From CAYYVJ01 sp964475115 (GTDB taxonomy: Bacteria > Bacillota > Clostridia > Lachnospirales > Lachnospiraceae): DNA of 15,207 nucleotides. A program made the translations under genes and the position numbers. Of this stretch, positions 6,491-13,608 are shown in pieces. Below the pieces are notes generated by a model, which saw only the letters and a program-made list of their open reading frames with translations, was not told the origin of the DNA and did no database searches. Each line of letters begins with the position of its first letter. Positions within the stretch are counted from its first letter, which is position 1. The stretch lies in the NCBI GenBank assembly GCA_964475115.1, contig CAYYVJ010000051.1, forward strand, positions 1 to 15,207, read 5' to 3'.

Positions 6491-7629
6491 AAACATTCTC
6501 CATTTTTTCTCTTATAGGCTTTACCTATACTGTCTGCAGTTAAGATAGCTGCTAATACTTTTTCTGCAGTAACAGGAAATGGCATAGAATGAATTGATTC
6601 TTCTGGAATACAAGCTTTTTCTGCAACTTCTCTTAATTCTTCTTCCGTATAAGTATCTACTCCAATATCGCTAAGGCAAACTGGTAAGCCCACTGATAAG
6701 CAGAATCGAAGTACTTCTTCCAATTCAGACTTTGCTGCATTTTCAAGAACTAGTTGAACAATGGTACCAAATGCTACTTTCTCGCCATGATAATATTTAT
6801 GTGTACCTTCTAATATTGTCATACCATCATGAATTGCATGGGCTCCTGCTAATCCACCACTTTCAAATCCAAGCCCAGACAATAAAATATTTGCTTCAAC
6901 AACATTTTCTAAGGCTGGAGTCACTTGATTATTATCACAAGCATATTTTGCATATAATCCATCTTCAAGAAGAGTTTTGTAGCATAGTTTTGCAAGTTCA
7001 AAAGCTGCTTTCGTTGGTTTTACTGGTCCACATTTGTTTTCATGAAAGCCACAAGGCAATCCAGCATTAACATTGGAAAAGGAATTACTCGTTGCACGTG
7101 CTTCAAAATAAGTAGAAAGTGCATCTCCCATTCCTGCCACAAGAAATCGAGTTGGTGCTTTGGATATAATGGTTGTATCTATTAAAACCACATGAGGATT
7201 TTGTTTGAAGTAAGCATAATCATCAAACGCACCATCCTCTGTGTATAATACTGCAGAATGACTTGTAGGTGCATCTGTTGCCGCAATCGTTGGAACAATA
7301 ATTAATGGTCCACCTTGTGCAACACATTTAGATGTATCGATGGCTTTCCCACCACCTAATCCAATAATACAATTACAGTCATGCTGTGCTGATACTTCCT
7401 TAAGACGAGTAACTTCTACGCGAGAACATTCACCAGCAAAATTACTTTCTATAAATGTAATTCCATATTCCTCACTCGTCTTATCTAACTGTTCCTTTAC
7501 ACGCGCAATATCATCTTTATGTGCTATTAACAATGCTGTTTTTCCATATGTAGAAACAAAATAACCTAAGTTTAATAATTCATTTTCACCTTGTACATAT
7601 TTACTTGGACAAATAAACGCTTTTCTCAT
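6487..7629 (-). CDS. gldA: Glycerol dehydrogenase, iron-containing ADH family
   Basis: The 380-residue cytosolic enzyme is expected to oxidise glycerol to dihydroxyacetone with NAD. The NAD-binding block GLGGGKAIDTSK is at 90-101. Metal ligands expected from Bacillus glycerol dehydrogenase are visible as D169 (GMGDALS), H264 (GAHAIHDG) and H281 (YYHGEKVAFG). ESGGLAGAHAIH and YYHGEKVAFGT closely resemble E. coli GldA. The ATG at 7629 is chosen over an ATG 11 codons upstream because GGAGG lies 8 bases before it and the upstream ATG has none. Around residues 188-204 there is an extra stretch of about a dozen residues with two cysteines (LPCGFHENKCG) that E. coli GldA lacks. The gene starts 16 bases after the NagA-like gene and overlaps the kinase gene by 4 bases. 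Activity on glycerol is the best guess, but other vicinal diols are possible. Confidence 0.9.
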   Translation of the reverse strand: MRKAFICPSKYVQGENELLNLGYFVSTYGKTALLIAHKDDIARVKEQLDKTSEEYGITFIESNFAGECSRVEVTRLKEVSAQHDCNCIIGLGGGKAIDTSKCVAQGGPLIIVPTIAATDAPTSHSAVLYTEDGAFDDYAYFKQNPHVVLIDTTIISKAPTRFLVAGMGDALSTYFEARATSNSFSNVNAGLPCGFHENKCGPVKPTKAAFELAKLCYKTLLEDGLYAKYACDNNQVTPALENVVEANILLSGLGFESGGLAGAHAIHDGMTILEGTHKYYHGEKVAFGTIVQLVLENAAKSELEEVLRFCLSVGLPVCLSDIGVDTYTEEELREVAEKACIPEESIHSMPFPVTAEKVLAAILTADSIGKAYKRKNGECL

Positions 7630-7645
7630 TTCTATAACCTCCGCA

Positions 7646-8836
7646 TCATTGCTTGATCTCATTCAAGGTTATATCTCCTTGAATCATGACCAATTGAACA
7701 TTAATATTGTCATTAAATACTATAATATCTGCATCTTTTCCTGGTGTAATACTACCTTTTTTATTATCAATTCTCATTACTTTTGCCGGCGTAAGTGATA
7801 TCATTTTTATTGCATCTACCAAGGGTACACCTGCTAAATTTATCATGGTACGTACGAGACGGTCTGCTGTTGCCACACTTCCAGCGAATGCGCTACGGTC
7901 TAACAATTTGGCAACTCCATCTTCTACAATCACCTTCTGTCCAGAAGATAAATTCCCAAGTATAGATTCTCCTTCTGGACAACCTGCCGCTCTCATGGAA
8001 TCTGTAACTAAACAGATCTTATCTGGACCTTTTGTTTTGTATATTAACTTTAATAAACTTTCTGGTAAATGTGCACCATCCGCTATAATTTCAAGATACA
8101 TATCATCAATTAAATAACCACTTTCTACTACACCTGCATATCGATAAGAATTAATTCTTTTTACCATAGACATACCCGAATAAAAATGCGTCAATAAATT
8201 ATATCCATTTTCAAAAGCTGTTACGACATCTTCATAAGTAGCATTGCTATGGCCAATGGAGCACACAATACCTTTTTTAGTTAGTTCTCTGCCCATTTCA
8301 AGCGCTCCAGGTAACTCTGCTGCTATCGTCCATCTTTTAATGTCGTCACTATAGTTTATAATCTGTTTATATATTTCTTTATCTGGATTTTTAATATGTT
8401 TAGGGTCTTGAGCACCCTTTTGTTCCATCGAAAAATAAGGGCCTTCTAGATGAATACCAAGAATATTCGGTATTCCTTTTTTTCCTTTACTTTTCTTGAT
8501 AAAATCTAAGGTAAGAAACAGGTCTTCCATATTACTCGTTAAAGATGTTGGCAATATGGATGTGGTTCCAAATCTCATATGCGCCTTAGCGCCTTCATGT
8601 ATCGCTTCTATCGTTCCATCCATAAAATCATGCCCACCACCACCATGGGTATGAAGGTCTATAAATCCTGGGGAGATATAAAGCCCTTTTACATCGATAA
8701 CCTTGTCACCTTGAAGTATGTCTATATTTTCTCCTAGCACGATTTCTTCAATAACACCATCTTCAATAATAACGCTACTATTCTCAATTACTCTTAGTGG
8801 AGTAATCACGTTTCCATTTTTCAAAATTGTTCTCAT
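7646..8836 (-). CDS. nagA: N-acetylglucosamine-6-phosphate deacetylase-like amidohydrolase
   Basis: The 396-residue cytosolic protein belongs to the NagA family, which removes acetate from GlcNAc-6-phosphate. Visible elements in order are the small beta domain with LHTHGGGG (H62, H64), HLEGPYF (E131), IGHSNATYE (H196), LLTHFYSGMS (H217), ADGAHLP (near 252-258), and the catalytic aspartate D279 in VTDSMRAAGCPEG. Length is normal. Classical enzymes read THLFNAMS and ADGxHV where this one reads THFYSGMS and ADGAHLP, a change in the substrate pocket. It therefore looks like a NagA subfamily and its substrate may not be plain GlcNAc-6-phosphate. The ATG at 8836 has a GGGAG site 7 bases upstream. 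It lies 38 bases after the NagB-like gene and 16 before gldA. The family assignment is firm; the exact reaction and the symbol are tentative. Confidence 0.87.
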   Translation of the reverse strand: MRTILKNGNVITPLRVIENSSVIIEDGVIEEIVLGENIDILQGDKVIDVKGLYISPGFIDLHTHGGGGHDFMDGTIEAIHEGAKAHMRFGTTSILPTSLTSNMEDLFLTLDFIKKSKGKKGIPNILGIHLEGPYFSMEQKGAQDPKHIKNPDKEIYKQIINYSDDIKRWTIAAELPGALEMGRELTKKGIVCSIGHSNATYEDVVTAFENGYNLLTHFYSGMSMVKRINSYRYAGVVESGYLIDDMYLEIIADGAHLPESLLKLIYKTKGPDKICLVTDSMRAAGCPEGESILGNLSSGQKVIVEDGVAKLLDRSAFAGSVATADRLVRTMINLAGVPLVDAIKMISLTPAKVMRIDNKKGSITPGKDADIIVFNDNINVQLVMIQGDITLNEIKQ

Positions 8837-8874
8837 TTGATTTCTCCCTTACCTACAAGATTCCAGGCAAATTG

Positions 8875-9642
8875 CTATAAAAGAAAGGAATTTCTATCCG
8901 CATAGAACCTACAATTTTTGTGAGTTCTTAAGATAGAAGAAGGACAATCAGTCGTAATCTTTCCTCTAAGTGTGTTCTTTACCGCTTCTCTTTTGTTTAT
9001 TCCAGGTACGATACAGAATAAATTTTCACCTGACAACATAGTTGGAATCGTTAATGTAACTGCATGTGTTGGTACCTCTTCAATTACTTTAAAACAACCA
9101 TCATTTACTTGTTGCTGCCTACACATTTGATCCAACTCCACTATTTTAACCTTTTTACTATCCTTAAAGTCTGCTACTGGAGGATCATTAAATGCAATAT
9201 GCCCATTCTCGCCAATTCCAAGGCAAATAATGTCAATTGGACTTTCTTCCAATAGCTGTGTATATCTCTCACATTCTACTTCTGGATCTTCACTCTTTGG
9301 ATAGAGCAGATTCACTGTTCTTGGCTTTACAACATCAAATAAGTTAACATTTAAAAAATTACTAAATCTTTGAGGTGCGTTCTCATTTAGTCCGATATAT
9401 TCGTCCATGTGGAAGGCATCTACTCTATTCCAGGGGATATCTTTTATTTGAGTTAATGTATCTAAAAATTCACTCTGAGAGGGTGCTGCTGCAAATATCA
9501 TTCGTATGATTTCTTTTTTTTCTAATAAGCTTTTCATACAATTTGCTACTTCATATGCTGCACTTTTCCCCATTTCATCTCTTTTGTCATATACAAACAA
9601 TTGCAATTCATCTATTTTCTCGCTATAAATTGGATTACACAT
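8875..9642 (-). CDS. NagB-like glucosamine-6-phosphate deaminase/isomerase
   Basis: The 255-residue protein has the NagB/RpiA/PGL sugar-phosphate isomerase fold. FHMDEYIGL (D80, E81) corresponds to the DEY loop of NagB. GIGENGHIAFNDPP carries the ring-opening H148; positions equal to E. coli D141 and E148 are N146 and D153. The C-terminal half (CRQQQVNDGCF, then VTLTIPTMLSG and CPSSILRTH) differs from E. coli NagB and marks a separate subgroup that I associate with Gfo/Idh dehydrogenases and NagA-like neighbours. Classical NagB turns GlcN-6-phosphate into fructose-6-phosphate and ammonia; here deamination or isomerisation of a related sugar phosphate is likely. The ATG at 9642 is chosen because GGAGG is 5 bases upstream; an in-frame GTG at 9654 overlaps that site. 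It follows the regulator gene by 54 bases. Confidence 0.85.
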   Translation of the reverse strand: MCNPIYSEKIDELQLFVYDKRDEMGKSAAYEVANCMKSLLEKKEIIRMIFAAAPSQSEFLDTLTQIKDIPWNRVDAFHMDEYIGLNENAPQRFSNFLNVNLFDVVKPRTVNLLYPKSEDPEVECERYTQLLEESPIDIICLGIGENGHIAFNDPPVADFKDSKKVKIVELDQMCRQQQVNDGCFKVIEEVPTHAVTLTIPTMLSGENLFCIVPGINKREAVKNTLRGKITTDCPSSILRTHKNCRFYADRNSFLL

Positions 9643-9696
9643 ATTAACCTCCACCTATTCTGTTGGAGATACTATACTATCATTGTTGGCTTTTAT

Positions 9697-10431
9697 TTAA
9701 GAATGTTTATTGTTCTGCGAAAGATTTAATTTATATTCACGAGGGGTAACACCTGTATGTTTTTTAAATGCCTTAGAGAAACTTCTAGGATCCGAATAAC
9801 CTACGCAACTACATATTTCAGATATGAGCTGTTCTGAAGTAGCCAATAGAATTTTTGCTTTTTCCATTCGAACTTGGGTTAAATAATCTGAAAAATTCAT
9901 ATTTGTCTTCATTTTAAATAAACGACTAATATAATGTAAATTCAGATGAAAGAAATCAGATATAGACTCTAGGCTTGCACTTTTATAATTCTCGTCAATA
10001 TATTTTTTTATTCGTTCAATTGTATTTAAATCTTCTTCCGTTACTTCTACATTCTCCATATCAAGTTCGATACGCAGTTCAGAAAAAACTTGATTCAATT
10101 CTTCATATTTGGTTGGCTTAAGAACATAATACTTAACTCCATACCTCATACTATCTCTTGCATAATCAAATTCACTATGAGCACTAATCATAACAACTTT
10201 AATTTTCAGTTTTTTCTCGTAGATATATTTAACCAGCTCAATGCCTGTTACATTGGGCATCATAATATCACTAAGTAATATATCCACTTTATTTTTCTCA
10301 ATAAAATCAATCGCTTCATTGCCATCAGCACAGATGCCGACTACTTCAAAGCCTACTTGCTCCCACGGGAAATAATTAGCTAAACTTGTACGTATCGTAA
10401 CTTCGTCATCAACAATGAGTAACTTATACAT
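9697..10431 (-). CDS. Response regulator with AraC-type DNA-binding domain
   Basis: The 244-residue protein has an N-terminal receiver domain (1-120) with the acidic pair D8-D9, phosphoacceptor D55 (LLSDIMMP), S83 (ISAHS) and K105 (VLKPT). A C-terminal AraC/XylS domain (about 137-235) contains two helix-turn-helix units, the second ending in GYSDPRSFSKAFKKHTGVTPREYK. YesN-type regulators of this kind control sugar ABC transporters, usually with a YesM-type kinase. Many YesN proteins are near 500 residues because of a long middle region; this one lacks it. The probable partner kinase ends at 15123, on the other side of the four genes upstream of this one. The start at 10431 has AGGAG 6 bases upstream. 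It likely activates the promoter near 14990-15018, whose -35 box is weak. Confidence 0.93.
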   Translation of the reverse strand: MYKLLIVDDEVTIRTSLANYFPWEQVGFEVVGICADGNEAIDFIEKNKVDILLSDIMMPNVTGIELVKYIYEKKLKIKVVMISAHSEFDYARDSMRYGVKYYVLKPTKYEELNQVFSELRIELDMENVEVTEEDLNTIERIKKYIDENYKSASLESISDFFHLNLHYISRLFKMKTNMNFSDYLTQVRMEKAKILLATSEQLISEICSCVGYSDPRSFSKAFKKHTGVTPREYKLNLSQNNKHS

Positions 10432-10460
10432 AGTAATCTCCTATCACTCTTTTATTATAA

Positions 10461-11729
10461 CTAACTCATTCTACCATTTTTTATTATGTCTTCTCTATAA
10501 TTATCCATATCTACAATAAGACCATTTTTTCTTGATACTTCTGCTGCAAATGCCATTATGTGGCTATCCACAGATTGATTCGCATTTGTCCTTGCCATAT
10601 GCCACTTACCGCTGCGGGCAATCTCAACTACATCTTTCATAAGCATGGTATCTCCACCACTATGCGCGCCTGAATGAACCTTAGGACGTATTGTGGTTTC
10701 TTCATGACTGCCAAAATGACGAATGGTGATATAATTTTTTTCCATATTAGCACGAATATCACCTTTCGTACCTAAGATGCGAATTTCACGAGTTTCTGTA
10801 GTATTAAAGCCATTTAAATTAAATGACACAGTAATATCATCCTCATAAAGCATATTTACGATTTGATGATCCACTACATTATTGTCACAATGGTATACAC
10901 AACGTCCATAATCACCATCTCTTACGGCTTTGGTTCGTGCTTCTAAAGACGTATCCACACTAATCATACTTGTTGGCCAACCTGTTTCATCTGTCAAATA
11001 CTGTTTTAATGCGGAGAATGGACAATCTTTTTCTACAGAACATTCCATACAACGTGTTGCAGAGCCTTCTGGTGCATTCTCCTTTTTGAAATGTGTAAGT
11101 TCTCCAAAAGAACTAATTTTTTTACATTTCTTACCCGTCAACCAATTTAAAATATCTAAATCATGGCAAGATTTTGCTAATATAATAGGGCTTAAATTTC
11201 TAAAGTTACCTCGCACATAGCTATGGGCTACATGTGTATAAGAGACATTCTCTGCATGATGGATAGAAATTATTTTACCAACTTCTTCTTTGTCCACTAA
11301 TTCTTTTAATGTACTAAATACAGGTGTATAACGTAATACATGGCATACTAATAGCTTACAATTATTTTCCTCTGCTATCCTTACTAACTCTAGGCATTCC
11401 CATGGATCTGGCGACATTGGTTTTTCAAGTAAGCAATGAAATCCTCTTTCTAATGCCATCTTTGCTATTTCAAAATGGTCTGCATCTAAATTGGCTACTA
11501 CCACTACATCAATGTCTTTCACATTGTCTAGCATAGCCTTTGCATCCAGAAATCTATTTTCTTTGGGAACATTATATTTATCAGCAAATTGCTCTAATCT
11601 ATCCGGTAAAATATCACAAGCACTTGTAATAACTGCTTCATCTGGATGAGCAAGTGTATAATCTGAATATGCCGTTCCTCTAAATCCGCATCCAATAATT
11701 CCAAACTTTATCAAATTATCTCTTTCCAT
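10461..11729 (-). CDS. Gfo/Idh/MocA family sugar dehydrogenase
   Basis: The 422-residue cytosolic protein has an N-terminal Rossmann domain with GCGFRG (13-18) and the family signature EKP at 102-104, then an alpha/beta substrate domain with the likely catalytic His in CHDLDIL (H189). Such enzymes oxidise or reduce sugars, inositols or their derivatives with NAD(P). A cysteine set, C227, C230 and C236 (CMECSVEKDCPFSA) with C277 and C281 (CVYHC), lies in the substrate domain. I know similar patterns in relatives near sugar ABC transporters, but their role is unclear; metal binding is possible. The ATG at 11729 has GGGAGG about 12 bases upstream, rather far, but no better start is seen. It lies between the permease and regulator genes with gaps of 17 and 29 bases, so it is part of the operon. 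Its substrate cannot be named. Confidence 0.9.
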   Translation of the reverse strand: MERDNLIKFGIIGCGFRGTAYSDYTLAHPDEAVITSACDILPDRLEQFADKYNVPKENRFLDAKAMLDNVKDIDVVVVANLDADHFEIAKMALERGFHCLLEKPMSPDPWECLELVRIAEENNCKLLVCHVLRYTPVFSTLKELVDKEEVGKIISIHHAENVSYTHVAHSYVRGNFRNLSPIILAKSCHDLDILNWLTGKKCKKISSFGELTHFKKENAPEGSATRCMECSVEKDCPFSALKQYLTDETGWPTSMISVDTSLEARTKAVRDGDYGRCVYHCDNNVVDHQIVNMLYEDDITVSFNLNGFNTTETREIRILGTKGDIRANMEKNYITIRHFGSHEETTIRPKVHSGAHSGGDTMLMKDVVEIARSGKWHMARTNANQSVDSHIMAFAAEVSRKNGLIVDMDNYREDIIKNGRMS

Positions 11730-11746
11730 TTACAATCTTTTCCTCC

Positions 11747-12586
11747 CTATCCCTTTAATCCAGATGTAGCAATTCCTTCAACAAAATAAGGTTGTGCTAT
11801 GAAGAATAACACGATACTTGGTATTAGACTTACTAATGTATTGGCAAGTAGAGGTCCCCAAGATACACTGGATGTACTATCAATTAAACTTCTTAAAAAC
11901 AGAGAAACTGTAAACATATCAACTGAACTTATGTAAATCAACTGATTGATATAATCGTCCCACGTCCATATAAATGTGAATATTGCAACGGAGAACAAAA
12001 CCGGTTTACATAATGGCATAATAATCACTCTATATATTCCAAAGATATTACAGCCATCAAGATAAGCCGCTTCATCTAGATCTTTTGGAATTCCTCTTAT
12101 AAATTGCACAATCAGAAATATGTGAAAGCCATTCACAGCACAAAATGCTGGTACAATAAATGGTAAATAACTATCAATCCATCCTATTTTACTAAACATA
12201 AGATATTTCGGTATTAATGTAACTTGAGAAGGGAGCATCATAGTAGCTAACATAAACATGAATAAAATCCCTTTAAATCTAAAGTTCAACCTACCAAAAG
12301 CAAACGCTGCTAAGGAACTAGAAAGTACTGTTCCAAAAATTACTAATCCAACTAATCCAAATGTATTTTTTAGAAAATATCCAAAACTATAATTAGGATT
12401 AATATTCCATCCATCTATAAAATTCTGAATCGTAAAATTATCACTTATTAATTTAAAGTCACTTCCGAATATCTCAGCTCCTGGCTTAAAAGCACTACTA
12501 AAGAGCCATATCATAGGGAATAACATTACAAAGCTCCCTAATATTAGAAGCAAATGACTTATCATATTTTTTTTCGTTTCTTTCAT
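11747..12586 (-). CDS. Carbohydrate ABC transporter permease, MalG type
   Basis: The 279-residue inner-membrane protein has about six hydrophobic segments, starting at about 9-31. The cytoplasmic EAA loop that contacts the ATPase is at about 172-194 (DEAAYLDGCNIFGIYRVI, followed by MPL). The C-terminal ending VEGIATSGLKG is typical of MalG-type (CUT1) subunits, which form a heterodimer with a MalF-type partner; that partner is the upstream gene. CUT1 transporters import oligosaccharides or substituted sugars without phosphorylating them. The start at 12586 is preceded by an AGGTAGG element 9 bases upstream. The gap to the MalF gene is 21 bases and to the dehydrogenase gene 17 bases. No ATP-binding subunit is encoded in the window, so a shared MsmK-like ATPase elsewhere is likely. 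The transported sugar is not known. Confidence 0.95.
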   Translation of the reverse strand: MKETKKNMISHLLLILGSFVMLFPMIWLFSSAFKPGAEIFGSDFKLISDNFTIQNFIDGWNINPNYSFGYFLKNTFGLVGLVIFGTVLSSSLAAFAFGRLNFRFKGILFMFMLATMMLPSQVTLIPKYLMFSKIGWIDSYLPFIVPAFCAVNGFHIFLIVQFIRGIPKDLDEAAYLDGCNIFGIYRVIIMPLCKPVLFSVAIFTFIWTWDDYINQLIYISSVDMFTVSLFLRSLIDSTSSVSWGPLLANTLVSLIPSIVLFFIAQPYFVEGIATSGLKG

Positions 12587-12607
12587 TGAAAAGTACCTAC
12601 CTTTTCA

Positions 12608-13510
12608 CTAATTTTCATAATAAACCCATTTTTTTGATGACCAAAATATGAGCGCAGTAACCAATAAAATTATCAATGTTAATATCCATGCCAATGCAGA
12701 TGAGTATCCCATTCTCTGTGATTCAAATGCTGTTCGATATAAATGCAACATATATACATAAGTCGAATCTGCCGGACCACCATTGGTGATTACAGAAACT
12801 TGCGTAAATACTTGGAACGCATTGATAATACCCATTATTAAATTGAATAGAATATTTGAAGAAATCATAGGAAGCGTGATGTTAAAAAACTTTCTTATTT
12901 TACCAGCACCATCTATATCACCAGCTTCATACAATTCCGCTGGTACTTGTTTTAATGCTGCAAGGAATACAACCATTGCAGAACCAAATTGCCATGCACC
13001 CATCATTGCCAATGTTCCTAATGCCATCTTGGGGCTTGTCAGAAAATCATACGGCCCAATACCAAAAGCACTTAAAATATCATTGACAAAACCATCTCTT
13101 GACAATACTATTTTCCATGTAACTGCCATGGCTATACCTGCACCAATAATAGAAGGTATATAATAAATAGTACGATAAATGGACATACCTTTTATTTTCT
13201 TATTTAGTAAAGTAGCTACAAGTAATGCAGCAACCATCTTAACTGGTACAAACATAATTACATATTTAAGTGTTATTATTAAACTTGTTTTAAACATTCT
13301 ATCTTCAAAAAACATCTCTTTATAATTACTTAATCCAATAAATTTTTCATTACCATAGATAGAATAATCCGTAAATGAAAGCCAAAATGATTGAACCATT
13401 GGCCATAATGTAAATAATAAAATACCGACAATCCATGGAAACAAAAATAAAAATGCTGCTTTGTTGTTTAACTTAGACGTATCTATTTGATTTGATTTTG
13501 TTCCAAACAC
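12608..13510 (-). CDS. Carbohydrate ABC transporter permease, MalF type
   Basis: The 300-residue membrane protein has a first hydrophobic segment at about 18-42 (FLFPWIVGILLFTLWP), the usual FTDYS and FIGLSNY loop, and further membrane segments to the C-terminus. The EAA loop is at about 193-214 (YEAGDIDGAGKIRKFFNI, followed by TLP). These are MalF/UgpA-type CUT1 features, and it should pair with the MalG-type product of the next gene. The start is a GTG at 13510 with AAGGAG about 7 bases upstream; no ATG fits as well. It begins 98 bases after the binding-protein gene, and most of that gap is filled by a long hairpin, so its expression is probably lower than that of the binding protein. Length is normal for the family. 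Confidence 0.95.
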   Translation of the reverse strand: MFGTKSNQIDTSKLNNKAAFLFLFPWIVGILLFTLWPMVQSFWLSFTDYSIYGNEKFIGLSNYKEMFFEDRMFKTSLIITLKYVIMFVPVKMVAALLVATLLNKKIKGMSIYRTIYYIPSIIGAGIAMAVTWKIVLSRDGFVNDILSAFGIGPYDFLTSPKMALGTLAMMGAWQFGSAMVVFLAALKQVPAELYEAGDIDGAGKIRKFFNITLPMISSNILFNLIMGIINAFQVFTQVSVITNGGPADSTYVYMLHLYRTAFESQRMGYSSALAWILTLIILLVTALIFWSSKKWVYYEN

Positions 13511-13539
13511 AATATACTCCTTTCGGCTCTGTAGAAGTA

Positions 13540-13593
13540 CTATTAATGTTGTGTAAAGGAAAGAAAGTATTCTTTCCTTTCACAACTTAATAG
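13540..13593 (-). promoter_or_regulatory. Long intercistronic hairpin between binding protein and permease genes
   Basis: The arms 13540-13565 and 13570-13593 are complementary over about 24 base pairs, with two single-base bulges and a four-base AGTA loop; a core arm is AAAGGAAAGAA. In the transcript it follows the stop codon of the binding-protein gene by about 15 bases. No run of U follows on either strand, so it is not a standard terminator. Such stems after binding-protein genes protect the upstream message from 3' decay and reduce downstream expression, as at malE-malF in E. coli; that role is inferred here. Confidence 0.8.
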
Positions 13594-13608
13594 ATTTATC
13601 TATCTAAA

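Noticed and set aside
6732..7070. Plus-strand open frames such as this one and those at 2154-2393, 7707-8117, 12783-13163 and 13652-14107
   Set aside because: Each lies antisense within a clearly recognised minus-strand gene, has no ribosome binding site of note, and its translation resembles no family.
7630..7662. Upstream ATG at 7662 for the glycerol dehydrogenase
   Set aside because: It would overlap the end of the NagA-like gene, has no ribosome binding site, and the family similarity starts at MRKAFICPSKY.
9643..9654. GTG start at 9654 for the NagB-like gene
   Set aside because: The GTG falls inside the GGTGGAGG ribosome binding site region that serves the ATG at 9642.
9655..9696. Internal promoter or operator between regulator and NagB-like genes (TATAGT and the imperfect palindrome GATACTATACTATC)
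   Set aside because: No acceptable -35 box is present, and the palindrome is imperfect and short in AT-rich DNA.
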